Positions 47,153-56,694 of a DNA stretch of 64,000 nucleotides are shown piece by piece. Made by a program: the position numbers and the translations under genes. Position 1 is the stretch's first letter. Each line of letters opens with the position of its first letter. The notes under the pieces were generated by a model that worked only from the letters and a program-made list of their open reading frames with translations, made no database searches and had not been told where the DNA came from. Origin of the DNA: Leeuwenhoekiella sp. Lineage in GTDB: Bacteria; Bacteroidota; Bacteroidia; Flavobacteriales; Flavobacteriaceae. Location: NCBI GenBank assembly GCA_002708845.1, contig PAPI01000015.1:43631-107630 (forward strand), in the 5' to 3' direction.

Positions 47153-47647
47153 ATGAAGTTTAGTAAAAGGGAAAAGCGATTTTGGAAAACCAAATTTTCA
47201 TTTGGTTTAAACAACATCCCTCAGGAGATAGAACATTTGACCTTTAGAGATGAATTCCTTACCAACGAAGAACTTTGTTTTATTGCCTCAAGAGTAAGAC
47301 GTATAGAAAAACTTGATCTCGATAGTACCTCTGTTGACGATGAAGGAATATCCTGCCTGTTACAAATGGAATACCTAGGCGAGTTAAGGCTGGTAAACCT
47401 CAATATTACTGATCAATCCATTCCAACCTTACTGAAATTACAATCTTTAAAGCTTTTGCATCTGGGGTCAACTCAGGTAAGCTGCGACGGGATATTAAGT
47501 TTAAAAGAACTGAAGAATCTTAGATATCTGTTTGCGAGTCCCGCTGAGATAGAAAGCGAAAAACTGGATATGTTTTTAAAGCAAAAACCCAATTGTGAAC
47601 TTACGATTAACAGCAAGCCGTATTCAAAAATTGACTACGGATTTTAA
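47153..47647 (+). CDS. small leucine-rich-repeat protein
   Basis: 164 residues from the ATG at 47153 (an upstream ATG at 47126 would add nine residues). The N-terminus is basic (MKFSKREKRFWKTKF); then come four or five LRR units (IEKLDLDSTSVDDEGI, LGELRLVNLNITDQSI, LKLLHLGSTQVSCDGI, LKNLRYLFAS). There is no signal peptide, so it is cytoplasmic and presumably binds another protein. No operon partner. Confidence 0.7.
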   Translation: MKFSKREKRFWKTKFSFGLNNIPQEIEHLTFRDEFLTNEELCFIASRVRRIEKLDLDSTSVDDEGISCLLQMEYLGELRLVNLNITDQSIPTLLKLQSLKLLHLGSTQVSCDGILSLKELKNLRYLFASPAEIESEKLDMFLKQKPNCELTINSKPYSKIDYGF

Positions 47648-47716
47648 GCTTTTAAAACAGGTTGTAAGATACCTGTCTATACACACATCAGCCAGCTTTG
47701 TGTAGGGTTTAAAAGC

Positions 47717-48277
47717 TTATGTATTCTTTTTATTTAGGTCCAATTTGACGTAATACATTTCGTCATCTTCATCAATGATTTCCCAACCATTATGTAGATG
47801 TTTAGACATATTGTTATTTTGTTTAGATACTATAGAAAAAACAGCATCGTAGCTTTTTTTGAATGTTGCTGTTGAGGATTGGGTGAGCCGTTTAGAAATT
47901 CCCATACCCAAATACTTAGGGTGAACAGCAATCTGAGCCCTGGGGCAGACTGTACCTGTAAAGTGATGCCTGTACTTTTGTAAGCGTTCTTTATAGTCCT
48001 GGGTAAGCACATTCTCAGCAAGACTATCTAAAAGAAAAAAGCCGGCAAAATTTTGATTCACCCAGGCAACGCTTATTTCTGCTTTTCTAACAATACTCAG
48101 AAGTTGTTTTTGGGAGAATGGACATCCAAACAGGAAGCCCTGCTTACAAGCTCTGGTTTTTTGCAGCCAATACTTTTGCAGTTTTAAAATTTGATCTACA
48201 TCTTCTGCTGTACCTGAACTTATGGTTAGTTCTACCGGGAAATTCTGGCTATTGGCTCTGCGTAAATCAGTATTCAA
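47717..48277 (-). CDS. GNAT-family N-acetyltransferase-like protein
   Basis: 186 residues with a GNAT layout: beta strand ISVAWVNQNFAGFFLLDSL, acetyl-CoA loop region in IAVHPKYLGMGISKRL (Q/R-x-x-G-x-G/A form, here LGMGISKRL), and a late strand ending EMYYVKLDL. The acceptor is unknown; the bulky middle suggests a small-molecule or peptide substrate. It is transcribed alone, convergent with the LRR gene. Confidence 0.72.
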   Translation of the reverse strand: MNTDLRRANSQNFPVELTISSGTAEDVDQILKLQKYWLQKTRACKQGFLFGCPFSQKQLLSIVRKAEISVAWVNQNFAGFFLLDSLAENVLTQDYKERLQKYRHHFTGTVCPRAQIAVHPKYLGMGISKRLTQSSTATFKKSYDAVFSIVSKQNNNMSKHLHNGWEIIDEDDEMYYVKLDLNKKNT

Positions 48278-48343
48278 CTATAAAGCGTATTTGGATTAGA
48301 CTTTAAATGGGGATAAAACCTGGGATACTTTAAGGTGGTGGTA

Positions 48344-50218
48344 CTACTCCTTTATACACCTGCAGGGATATGACGAGTCAAGAGTATCGTCATAGAACGC
48401 CCCTAATTTATCATTACCAATTGCCGCGGTATAAAATCGTTCTATCCTATCTCCTTCAAATTTTAAATCGTTAAGCCAGAAAAAGATCCTGTTCGGCTGT
48501 TTTAATGTGGTATAAGTCACGTGATAGTTACCGCTGGTTTTACCCAGTCTTTTTAAAAATTTACCTGGAATTGTATTATACGTTCCATTCTGGAGGTCTT
48601 GTGGGATCTCCCTGGTATCTATCCATTTTTTAGCATACCAGTCTCTTAATTTTCTTTTATACTTTTCATTGTTTTTGTATTCTTTGTCAGACGAAAAAGT
48701 TCTTTCGGTTACACGATCAAAATTCATCTGTACATATCCTGTTTTTCCGTGGTAGTCTACAAAGTCGTAGTTGTTTTCCAAAATTTCAAAAATACTTTTT
48801 GCATTATCAGAATTAAATGCGACCCCGTGTTTTTCCTCAATATAGGCTCCAAGCTTTACCAAATCATTTTTATTAGGTATTCTCCATCCCTGGGGGCAAA
48901 GTAAGCTGGCAGTAGAGGCATCATAATAGTAGTTTTCATCACCCTTTTTTATAAAAACTCCACCTTTTATTTTAAAGTTTTCAGCCATCCATATCTGATT
49001 GCCAATTTTTACGGTTTTATATTTTGCGTTATTACGCGTATCTACAATTCTATCGCTGTAAACGGGCTCAACGGTTTTACTGTTGGTAAGCTGGTCTATA
49101 TTTTCTCGTATTGCCTGTACAGAACCTAACGGATTTTGTATTTCTTTACGTTGTACTCCGGGAACGTAGATGGTGCTGAGACCTGCGTGTAAAGCCTGAA
49201 TGGCGTCAGCACTTGTAGATATTAATAAGTTATACCTATGCAATTCATCACTTTTTTTATTAAAAATAGCCGATGCGTTTGAATTTGCATACATCCTATT
49301 TTTACGCATAAAGTTTGCCAATGAAGAAGCGGTTGGAAATACATCTAAGAATTCAGTTTTAGGTATAGCTACTATGGAAGATACGCCAATGTAAGGCGTG
49401 CCGTAGCCTCTTTTTTCAAATTCTCTGGATAGACAATAATAGGTGTTGCACCCCAGATAGGCATCCCTGGCTGCACTTAATTTTAAGTTAAATTCCAAAT
49501 TTGAAATACTACTTGGCGCCGAATTGTAGTAATTGAACATGTAAATATATTCGGAATCAGAATTTTCGTAAATGGAAGATACCGCATACGGTGTGTTTTC
49601 CAATGAAAATGAAGACTCCTCCAGATTGTAGATGGTATTTAGTTGCGATGCCGACTTTCCCCTGATCTCACCACCATTAATAAGATAGGCAGCTATATTA
49701 CGCTGACCAACACCAATCTTACCCTGGCGCATCACCTCTTTCTTATAGCCGTCTTTAAGCCTTTGAAGGTTTGCTTTTTCCTGTTTCAGTTGTTGTTCCC
49801 ATTCCTGCTGAGCCCTTCTTTCTTCTTCACGCCTCGTTGCCATAGCATCAGCAAAAGCCTGAGACATCCTACTAGTCCAGTAGGACATCCTATTAGGATT
49901 ATTGATGTCGCTTTTTTGGGCATTTCGCTTTCTAATGGCATCTGCTCGTGCTGCTGCTTCTGAAGACTGATCATAATCAGTTCCGGAACCCGGTTGAATA
50001 GTGAGCCATTTTATCTCGTTGATTTTTTCCTGTTCGGGGTTTTGAGGTGCTGGGGTAGTATTTTGAGTCGTAGTTGTTGTAGTTCCTGTCGTGTTTCTGG
50101 TGCCCGATTGCTGTGTAGGTGTTGCGCCTTCCTGAATGACTTTAGAACCCTGACTGTAGATCAGTGCGCTGTTTGCTAATAAAGCGAGAAGAAGAAGTAG
50201 TTTAAATCTGGTAATCAT
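48344..50218 (-). CDS. secreted FISUMP-domain protein
   Basis: 624 residues. A signal peptide is followed by a Thr/Gln-rich low-complexity stretch (TTGTTTTTTQNTTPAPQN) and a coiled coil (ATRREEERRAQQEWEQQLKQ). The central region has no recognised domain. The C-terminal 200 residues are a FISUMP domain (KTVKIGNQIWMAENF, ASLLCPQGWRIPNKNDL), a beta-rich module seen in envelope and surface proteins of Fibrobacteres and Bacteroidota. The likely location is periplasm or cell surface. Function unknown. Confidence 0.82.
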   Translation of the reverse strand: MITRFKLLLLLALLANSALIYSQGSKVIQEGATPTQQSGTRNTTGTTTTTTQNTTPAPQNPEQEKINEIKWLTIQPGSGTDYDQSSEAAARADAIRKRNAQKSDINNPNRMSYWTSRMSQAFADAMATRREEERRAQQEWEQQLKQEKANLQRLKDGYKKEVMRQGKIGVGQRNIAAYLINGGEIRGKSASQLNTIYNLEESSFSLENTPYAVSSIYENSDSEYIYMFNYYNSAPSSISNLEFNLKLSAARDAYLGCNTYYCLSREFEKRGYGTPYIGVSSIVAIPKTEFLDVFPTASSLANFMRKNRMYANSNASAIFNKKSDELHRYNLLISTSADAIQALHAGLSTIYVPGVQRKEIQNPLGSVQAIRENIDQLTNSKTVEPVYSDRIVDTRNNAKYKTVKIGNQIWMAENFKIKGGVFIKKGDENYYYDASTASLLCPQGWRIPNKNDLVKLGAYIEEKHGVAFNSDNAKSIFEILENNYDFVDYHGKTGYVQMNFDRVTERTFSSDKEYKNNEKYKRKLRDWYAKKWIDTREIPQDLQNGTYNTIPGKFLKRLGKTSGNYHVTYTTLKQPNRIFFWLNDLKFEGDRIERFYTAAIGNDKLGAFYDDTLDSSYPCRCIKE

Positions 50219-50499
50219 GATAATAAGCTATAAACTAATTGCACGGAGCATTAGTAAGTTTTAGTATAGGATCGAAACTAGAATTTGAAGATAGGTCTCA
50301 CAATACCCAAAAAAAGGTAATATAACCTATTGAGCATACCGCTTTCTTAATTCCATACCTAAGCCATGTTCTATAAACAGCGTTGCCTGAGCATATAAGA
50401 GCCTATCTGCAGGGTACATTCAATAATCTGGTATAAGATTTGGTTTACGGGATTATACGTGAAATTGAGAATTAGAAGGCCGTTGCAGTTTGCAAATAA

Positions 50500-50690
50500 G
50501 AAGTGAGAAGTGAGAGGTGAGAAGTGAGATTTGAGACTTGAGATGTTAGACGTGAGACTTGAGATGTGAGAGTTAAGTAGGCAGTCGCAGTAGGCAGTTG
50601 TTTGGATTCGAAATTTATAGTTTAAGAACAGAGAACAGAGAACAGAGAACAGAGAACAGAGAACTTGTAGCAGTCTCAGTTTGCAGTTAT
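50500..50690. repeat. mosaic intergenic element with five GAACAGA heptamers
   Basis: GTGAGAA-type heptamers (about 50500-50570), CAGTCGCAGTAGGCAGTTG, linker TTTGGATTCGAAATTTATAG, five perfect GAACAGA units (50626-50660), then CAGTCTCAGTTTGCAGT. It is nearly superimposable on the 45744 element except in heptamer number. The rest of 50219-50971 holds more degenerate GTGAGAA units (50775-50820) and no gene I can support. Confidence 0.82.
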
Positions 50691-50971
50691 GTGAATTCAA
50701 AGTTAAAGGTTCAAAGTTCAAAATAACTCATCACGCTGCACTCCGCATTTAGCATCAGTAAGCAGCCTCAGTATGCAGGTGAGTGGTAAGAAGTGAGAAT
50801 TGAGAGGTAAGAGGTAAGAGGTTGGCTTTTAGATACGATGCTCCTTAGTCCGCATCATTCAGGCTTTCAAAAAATTAGAAATACAAAATACCTCATCACT
50901 CTACATTCAGCATTGCCAAACCGTCATTTCAAAGGCGCCAGAGCGCTATTGAAGTATAGTAATAAGAATTA

Positions 50972-52132
50972 TTAATAAAGAAATTTACCAAATGCTTTAC
51001 CCACGCTTATTCCCAAATAATGTTCTTTATTAAATTCGCGCCATTGCAATTCAAAGGCTATACTTGATTCCCCGTCTTTGTTTTTTAGATTGACAGGGAT
51101 GCCGAATTTCCAGTTTAGCGCATCATAGCCATTCCAAAAATTCTGTTCTATTGCTGCACTAACTCCTATAAAATCTTTATAGAGCGTTGCTACTTCCGCT
51201 TTTACCTGACCCGATGTAAACTCTTCATACGATCCATAGTAATAGCTGTCTGTTTTAGTTAGTGCGGGTTGTCCTTCTGGGGATCCCTCAAAAGAGGTAA
51301 AAGTTCGTTTTTTAACCGATTCGGTTAGTATGTTGTTGTTTTGGTAAACCCTAGAAATGGCCGAGAAGCTTAGCGAAGCCTCTTTCCATTTAAAAAACCC
51401 ATTAAAACTAGCCGAAGCATCCCAGGCCTCAAACTGGTGTACAGATTTAATACTCGCATCTGTAGTATTGGTAAAGGTATTGCTGCCTTTTGTAAGCGGG
51501 ATATAGCCTTGTAGCGTAATCCAGTATTTACGCATAGACACGTATAAATCATTTTTAAGAATATATTCCGCCTCCTTAGTCGCAATTAATTCTACTAATT
51601 CCAGACTGTCTAAAGGTTTGGTTTCTAAAGCTTCGAGTGCCATATTTTTTATAGTCTTTTCTCTATAGGCTTTTAATAGATTGCTTAGTTGTTGATCGGA
51701 GTTTTTAGTAAGGGTTCCCGGCAAAAAATAAGTGAATTTTAACTGAGCCCCTATATTTTGAGCCCAATTGGAATCTTTAAAATTATAGAAAGAACCGGTA
51801 GGTTCGCCTTTTAATTTAATTCCTCCAGATAACAGGTAGTTTAAATATCCATACGTTTCAGCTCTATGATCATAATTACCAATTAAGTTCAACGAATTAT
51901 CATCATTGTCTAAGACAAAACTTGCGGGTTGGGTAGAAATTTTGGTGCTGGGCAGGTATTGATTTAAAACGTCTCCGATTAGGATGTTCAGGGTTTTGTT
52001 ATTTACAAAAATACTGTCGTTGATCTCCGATTGATAGCTGCTTATTATTGATTCAATTTTAGCTCTGGGAGCTCTATTCTGTGAAAAAATGAATAAGGGG
52101 ATTACAAAAAATATTAAAGTAATTGTTCTCAT
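50972..52132 (-). CDS. predicted outer membrane protein, unknown family
   Basis: 386 residues. A signal peptide (ITLIFFVIPLFIFSQ) is followed by alternating polar/hydrophobic strands and an aromatic C-terminus (ISVGKAFGKFLY), suggesting a beta-barrel. I recognise no family; middle phrases such as YWITLQGYIPLTKGSNTF and ALNWKFGIPVNL look like barrel strands. It is transcribed alone between repeat-rich gaps. Confidence 0.65.
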   Translation of the reverse strand: MRTITLIFFVIPLFIFSQNRAPRAKIESIISSYQSEINDSIFVNNKTLNILIGDVLNQYLPSTKISTQPASFVLDNDDNSLNLIGNYDHRAETYGYLNYLLSGGIKLKGEPTGSFYNFKDSNWAQNIGAQLKFTYFLPGTLTKNSDQQLSNLLKAYREKTIKNMALEALETKPLDSLELVELIATKEAEYILKNDLYVSMRKYWITLQGYIPLTKGSNTFTNTTDASIKSVHQFEAWDASASFNGFFKWKEASLSFSAISRVYQNNNILTESVKKRTFTSFEGSPEGQPALTKTDSYYYGSYEEFTSGQVKAEVATLYKDFIGVSAAIEQNFWNGYDALNWKFGIPVNLKNKDGESSIAFELQWREFNKEHYLGISVGKAFGKFLY

Positions 52133-52271
52133 AACAGATTTGGTTGAGTTTTACAGGGTAAAGAAAGAGGTTTTGGATTTCTTTAACAATACCTATTAAC
52201 GGGGATTCTAACCTATTTTAGTTAAAAATCAGACAGATAGATTGTTTAAGAGGGGTGTGGCTACGCAGTTT

Positions 52272-52307
52272 GCAGTCCTTTCGAAAAAGCCTAAGCGATT
52301 GAGAAAT
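52272..52307. repeat. short dispersed unit (GCAGTCCTTTCGAA type)
   Basis: A 36-base unit GCAGTCCTTTCGAAAAAGCC followed by TAAGCGATTGAGAAAT. Close copies lie at 45933-45969 and 56111-56146. It abuts the 214-base inverted-repeat element here. Confidence 0.75.
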
Positions 52308-52311
52308 CTTG

Positions 52312-52525
52312 TGTCACTTCGAGTAGATGAAGCGAAGCGGGAGCGCAGCTTCGTGGTATCGAGAAGTCTTTTTAGTTCGTATGTTTCACGCTAACCGGGG
52401 TTCTCGATACAATTTTTTCGAAATCAGGTTCTCAAAAATCACTCGAACTGACAATTCTCGATACATTTACTTTTGATTGAGACTTTAAGCCAGCAACTCG
52501 CTTCTCGACTGCGCTCGAAGTGACA
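52312..52525. mobile_element. MITE-like 214-base element, copy 1
   Basis: It begins TGTCACTTCGAG and ends CTCGAAGTGACA, a perfect 12-base terminal inverted repeat. A near-identical copy of exactly the same length lies at 55815-56028 in the same orientation. There is no ORF inside and no clear target duplication. Internal GGTATCGAGAAG and TTCTCGATACA are also inverted. The rest of 52133-52923 holds a hairpin (next entry) and no gene. Confidence 0.8.
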
Positions 52526-52632
52526 TATGTGATACACCGTTTTTCAGTCGCGGCACTCCCGGATCTGATACATACACACTCAGGTGGCAGTCTACGTATG
52601 CAGTTGTTTGGATTCAAAGTAAGATTTAAATT

Positions 52633-52662
52633 CCTCCTCCCGACTTGTTCGGGAAAGGGAGG
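52633..52662. repeat. nested palindrome, CCTCC-TCCCGA-TCGGGA-GGAGG
   Basis: TCCCGA and TCGGGA pair around CTTGT, inside an outer CCTCC/GGAGG pair. The CTTGT loop is the same as in the palindrome within hsdM (58065-58083), so both may belong to one repeat class. Confidence 0.65.
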
Positions 52663-52923
52663 TTAGGAGGGCTATTTACACAAAGAACTCATCGCTTTGC
52701 ATTGCGAATTCAGAGATGCTGCGGTATGTGTTTAACGTCCATATTTATTTATCAGAACTTTAGCCTTACCTTATTAAAACTTAACAGGTTTCCTTTGTAA
52801 GTTGTATACGCAACAAATACAAACTGACTGATGTTGATGGATATGGAGCGGTGGGATTATTGATTAGGTATGGAAAAGCTTAGCAACCGAAGCCTGAATT
52901 ATGAATTTAAAATCTAACATACC

Positions 52924-53256
52924 ATGAGAAACGAAGAATTTATTGCCACGTTAAATGAATGTGCCAGCTTTTGTAACTATTGTGCAGATGCCTGTCTAAA
53001 CGAAGACAATATAAGCATGATGGTTTCATGTATTCGCAATGACCGCATTTGTGCTGAGATTTGTTCCAGTCTTTCTAAAATTCTGAGTATGGATGTCCCT
53101 AACGAGGAGGTTACTGCTCTTGTGGAATACTGTAAAAGCGTATGTGAACGTTGCGCTGCGGAGTGTGCTAGTCACGAAGCACAACATTGTAAGAACTGTG
53201 CAGTGGCATGCAACAAATGCGTTGATGCCTGTAGCAAATTTTTATATACGAACTAA
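52924..53256 (+). CDS. four-helix-bundle copper-binding protein (Csp/DUF326 type)
   Basis: 110 residues with about 15 cysteines in repeated C-x3-C and C-x2-C spacing (NECASFCNYCADAC, VCERCAAECASHEAQHCKNC, ACNKCVDACSKF). This is the pattern of Csp copper-storage proteins, whose four-helix bundles fill with Cu(I). No signal peptide, so a cytoplasmic store. It lies inside the block bounded by the two 214-base elements, with its own terminator. Confidence 0.87.
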   Translation: MRNEEFIATLNECASFCNYCADACLNEDNISMMVSCIRNDRICAEICSSLSKILSMDVPNEEVTALVEYCKSVCERCAAECASHEAQHCKNCAVACNKCVDACSKFLYTN

Positions 53257-53337
53257 AAGCAGGCCTTTCGTTTTAAAACTGGAATGTTACCCAAATGAGT
53301 AGGTATTAAAATCAAACATTCCTAACTCATAATCAGG

Positions 53338-53377
53338 AGTCTGCTTTTTTTTCTAGTTGAAGAAGCAGACTTTTTTT
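53338..53377 (+). terminator. intrinsic terminator after the copper protein gene
   Basis: AGTCTGCTT (53338-53346) pairs with AAGCAGACT (53363-53371), followed by a T-run. The remaining bases up to the next gene hold nothing else clear. Confidence 0.75.
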
Positions 53378-53553
53378 AAGCCTGCACGGCTATATGAAGC
53401 CATCCGGTTGCTGCTTAAACTTTTTTAAAATAAAGTACTGCAGTTGGCCTCTCTTATACCAGGTGCCCGGTAGAACCTGTAAAGCTCTAAGGTCTGTATT
53501 TAAACCTGTGCCGCAACCCCTATCGCTATGCATAGCTAATCTATACAAAACCT

Positions 53554-54606
53554 ATGAATTCCATGAAAAATGTTCTGAAAGTAACCCTGTTTTTGATCGC
53601 CGGCTATTTTTTAGTCAGTGGTCTGGTAAGTGCTCAAAATTTCTTTGCTCCCTTAGTTACCGGTCTTATTCTGGCACTGGTGGTACTTCCTTTTGTACAG
53701 CTGTTGGAGCGTAAAAAATGGCCCAAAACCCTGTCTGCCATAACGGGTACCCTGGTCGTGCTGCTGGCTTCGGTAGCTATTCTGTTCCTGTTTTCGCTGC
53801 AGGTCAAAAAGTTTGTTGCAGATTGGCCGTCAATCCAGGAAGAAATGAAACCCAAGCTGGAGCAGGTAAAAGCTTACATCACAGCAAACACGCCCCTAAC
53901 CAAAAAGGATCTTAGCATTTCAGATAAAAGCGCTGCCTTTATGCCGAGTAGGGAACGGGCAAGCAGTATTCTGGGGAGTTTTACCGGTTTTGTTGGCAAT
54001 TACCTGCTGTGTCTTATCTACATCTATTTCCTGCTGCGGTACCGCAGTAAGTTCAGGCAGTTTTTACTTCGCGTCTTTTCAGACGAAAAGCGGGATCAGG
54101 TAGAACCTATTTTACAGGAATCCTCATCGGTTGCGCCGCAGTATCTTATTGGGAAACTCATGCTTATGGGTATTTTAGCGATTTTATACAGTATTGGTTT
54201 AGGAATCTCCGGAGTAGACAATTACATTTTGGTAAGTTTACTGGCGGCTACCTTTACGCTTATACCTTATATAGGCAACCTGATAGGTATTTGTTTAGCC
54301 GTAGCCCTGGGTTATCTGACCTCGGGAGATATCATGACTCTGGTGGGGATTTTAATCACCTTTAGCGTGGCCCAATTTATAGAAAACTATGTACTCGAAC
54401 CCTTTATTGTGGGAGACCGCGTAGATCTGCATCCCTTTGTGGTTATTCTGGTTGTCGTGATGGGCAATATGATTTGGGGCGTGATCGGTATGGTACTGGC
54501 CATTCCGGTAACCGCAATTCTGGCTGTGGTATTACTCAATATCCCAAAACTAAAGCCTTATGGGGTGTTGATCAGCAAACAGGAATTTAAGCCGAGTAAA
54601 GGCTGA
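53554..54606 (+). CDS. AI-2E-family (TqsA/PerM-like) transporter
   Basis: 350 residues with seven or eight membrane helices. Two N-terminal helices are followed by a soluble coil (PSIQEEMKPKLEQVKAYI). The conserved C-terminal core contains TLIPYIGNLIGICLAVALG and NYVLEPFIVGDRVDLHPFVV, the signature stretch of the family. Members export small molecules or act as Na+/H+ antiporters; no autoinducer synthase is evident here, so the family name should not be read as function. A strong terminator follows. Confidence 0.92.
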   Translation: MNSMKNVLKVTLFLIAGYFLVSGLVSAQNFFAPLVTGLILALVVLPFVQLLERKKWPKTLSAITGTLVVLLASVAILFLFSLQVKKFVADWPSIQEEMKPKLEQVKAYITANTPLTKKDLSISDKSAAFMPSRERASSILGSFTGFVGNYLLCLIYIYFLLRYRSKFRQFLLRVFSDEKRDQVEPILQESSSVAPQYLIGKLMLMGILAILYSIGLGISGVDNYILVSLLAATFTLIPYIGNLIGICLAVALGYLTSGDIMTLVGILITFSVAQFIENYVLEPFIVGDRVDLHPFVVILVVVMGNMIWGVIGMVLAIPVTAILAVVLLNIPKLKPYGVLISKQEFKPSKG

Positions 54607-54634
54607 AAAAGTAAGGTTTAGCTTTAAACGTATT

Positions 54635-54673
54635 AAAAATGCCATTTCATAATCGCTATGAAATGGCATTTTT
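54635..54673. terminator. bidirectional intrinsic terminator
   Basis: A 16-base perfect stem (AAAAATGCCATTTCAT with ATGAAATGGCATTTTT) and a short loop, between the converging transporter and SDR genes. Its A and T runs allow use on both strands. Confidence 0.88.
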
Positions 54674-54692
54674 TTGCTTTATATCTACAGGT

Positions 54693-55562
54693 TTAAATCG
54701 TATAGCGGCCGCCGGTGGCTTCTACAGTCGCGCCCGAAATGTAACTGCCTTCTTCAGAAGCCAGCAGCACATAAATAGGAGCCATTTCTACGGGCTGTCC
54801 CGGTCGTTTCAGGGGAGTGCCTTTCCCGAAGTTTTTCACTTTCTCTTCGGGCATGGTAGCCGGGATCAGGGGTGTCCATACCGGTCCCGGAGCCACCGCA
54901 TTGACCCGTATTCCGCGATCGCCCCACAACTGGGCCATACTGGAGGTGAAGTTTTTGATCGCGCCTTTTGTAGCCGCATAGGCCACCAGGTTGTCACTGG
55001 GTTCGTAGGCGTTGACCGAGGTGGTATTGATGACACTACTTCCCGATCCCAGATGCTTTTCGGCAGCTTTACACAAATAAAAGGTGGCGTACATATTGGT
55101 TTTAAAGGTTTTGTCAAATTCTTCAGCACTGATTGCCGACAGCGTAGGCCTTGACATTTGAAAGGCTGCGTTGTTGACTATAATATCAAGTTTGCCAAAT
55201 TTTTCAAGGGTTTGATCGATGATGCTTTGGCAATGGGATTCGCTTTGAATATCTCCCGGAATCAGCAGGACTTCTCCGCCTTCGGCTTCGATGGCTTCTG
55301 CGGTTTCCCGGGCGTCTTCGTCTTCGTTGAGGTAACTGATAGCCACTTTAGCTCCTTCCAGGGCAAAGGCGTAGGCTACTGCACGGCCTATACCGGAGTC
55401 GCCACCCGTAATGATCGCGACTTTGTCTTTCAGTTTATCAGCAGGTTTATAAGTGCCTTTTCCGTAATCGGGTTTTGGGTTCATATTTGCTTCAATACCC
55501 GGCTCTTGTTGCATAGGGGTATCAAAAGGGGGTTGTGGATATTTTGTTTGTGGATGTACCAT
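54693..55562 (-). CDS. YghA-type short-chain dehydrogenase/reductase, second copy
   Basis: 289 residues with a 50-residue polar N-terminal extension (QTKYPQPPFDTPMQQEP) then TGGDSGIGRAVAYAFALEG, NNAAFQMS, Ser in NTTSVNAY and the Tyr-x3-Lys motif YAATKGAI. It is a clear paralog of the enzyme encoded at 36335, with the same extension type and PGPVWTPLIPAT loop. Substrate unknown; such enzymes are often stress-induced. It sits inside the block bounded by the 214-base elements. Confidence 0.9.
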   Translation of the reverse strand: MVHPQTKYPQPPFDTPMQQEPGIEANMNPKPDYGKGTYKPADKLKDKVAIITGGDSGIGRAVAYAFALEGAKVAISYLNEDEDARETAEAIEAEGGEVLLIPGDIQSESHCQSIIDQTLEKFGKLDIIVNNAAFQMSRPTLSAISAEEFDKTFKTNMYATFYLCKAAEKHLGSGSSVINTTSVNAYEPSDNLVAYAATKGAIKNFTSSMAQLWGDRGIRVNAVAPGPVWTPLIPATMPEEKVKNFGKGTPLKRPGQPVEMAPIYVLLASEEGSYISGATVEATGGRYTI

Positions 55563-55814
55563 ATCAGGTTGTTTTTCAGTTTGATTTCAACTAAGAGGTG
55601 GTTTTTGATTAACCTCCTAATTTAATTTAGAAAAGAAAAGGGGCTTTACGACTTGTTAGGTGCTAATTGACAGAGATTTAACGCTGTTTTCAAAAATCCT
55701 GTTAAAATCAGTCAGCAGTCTCAGTTTGCAGTACTTGAATTCAAGGTTCAAGGTTTAAAATTCAAAATAGCTTTTAACTCAGCACTCCGCATTCAGAATT
55801 ATTAAAAAAGTGGC

Positions 55815-56028
55815 TGTCACTTCGAGTAGATGAAGCGAAGCGGGAGCGCAGCTTCGTGGTATCGAGAAGTCTTTTTAGTTCGTATGTTTCACGCTAACCG
55901 GGGTTCTCGATACAATTTTTTCGAACTCAGGTTCTCAAAAATCACTCGAACTGACAATTCTGAATACATTTAATTTTGGCTCAAGGCTTCAAGCAAACAC
56001 GCGCTTCTCGACTGCGCTCAAAGTGACA
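55815..56028. mobile_element. MITE-like 214-base element, copy 2
   Basis: TGTCACTTCGAG at the left, CTCAAAGTGACA at the right (one mismatch in the inverted repeat). It is highly similar to copy 1 over its whole length, with most differences in the last third. Similarity continues past the right end (a GCGGCACTC stretch about 20 bases on), so the mobile or duplicated unit may be larger. The remainder of 55563-56201 holds repeat words (55690-55715, 56085-56146) and no gene. Confidence 0.8.
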
Positions 56029-56201
56029 TTTTTTGTAAACCCCTTTTTAAGTTGCGGCACTCTCGGTTCTGATAAATACGAAATCAGTCAGCAGTCTCAG
56101 TATGCAGTTGGCAGTCCTTTCGAAAAAGCCTAAGCGACTGTGAAATTACAGATAGGCTTAAAATGTATCTCATTAACGAGTAGCACCTGACCACTAACTT
56201 C

Positions 56202-56528
56202 CTAAAACTTCACCTTTTCCTCCAGTAGTCTGATCAACTCCGGGTCGTAATAGGGGTAATGGTCTTGGATGTGAAGTACGGTAATTTTAGAGTAGTAGGT
56301 AGAACCAAAGCTTTTTTTGATGTGATCGCGATGGCGGGTTTCCATCACCCAGATGTGGTCTGCCCACTGCAACAGGTCTTCGCTAAGTGGGGTGGTGCTT
56401 TCCTGCCGGCATAAACGCAGATTGGTTCCTGCGCTCAGGATTTCGAGATCGGGATAGCGCGCTGCAAAATAATCCTCAGCCGTTTTAGAACGTTGTTTAT
56501 TGGCTGAACAGATAAAGAGGTGATTCAT
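56202..56528 (-). CDS. small protein-tyrosine-phosphatase-like protein
   Basis: 108 residues, shorter than usual low-molecular-weight phosphatases. The P-loop CSANKQRS fits C-x5-R-S with Cys7 and Arg13, and WADHIWVMETRH is the usual central strand. The Asp-containing DHYPYYDPEL near the C-terminus could give the general acid. It belongs to the family often annotated as 'protein tyrosine phosphatase' and may also act in arsenate-type or phosphosugar chemistry. Stands alone upstream of the divergent hsdM. Confidence 0.82.
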   Translation of the reverse strand: MNHLFICSANKQRSKTAEDYFAARYPDLEILSAGTNLRLCRQESTTPLSEDLLQWADHIWVMETRHRDHIKKSFGSTYYSKITVLHIQDHYPYYDPELIRLLEEKVKF

Positions 56529-56694
56529 TGGTTGTTCTTGGAGTACAAGTTTAGCTCATAAAGCTTGTTTTTAAACAAAATTTAGTGCTTATACGGAATT
56601 CCATACGATAAACTCAAATTATACTTTTAGTTTTATTGCTCCTTTAAAACCGCGGATTTTCTATTTTTAGGAATTCATTGACCAAAAGCTATAT

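Noticed and set aside
53394-53714. 106-codon frame before and overlapping the AI-2E-type transporter gene
   Set aside because: It overlaps the transporter start in another frame, lacks any domain, and sits just after a terminator.
53554-54606. Reading the AI-2E-family label as evidence of quorum sensing
   Set aside because: No LuxS or autoinducer-processing gene is seen; family members have other transport roles.
54639-55154. 171-codon plus-strand frame over the second SDR gene
   Set aside because: Antisense to a clear SDR and begins inside the terminator hairpin.
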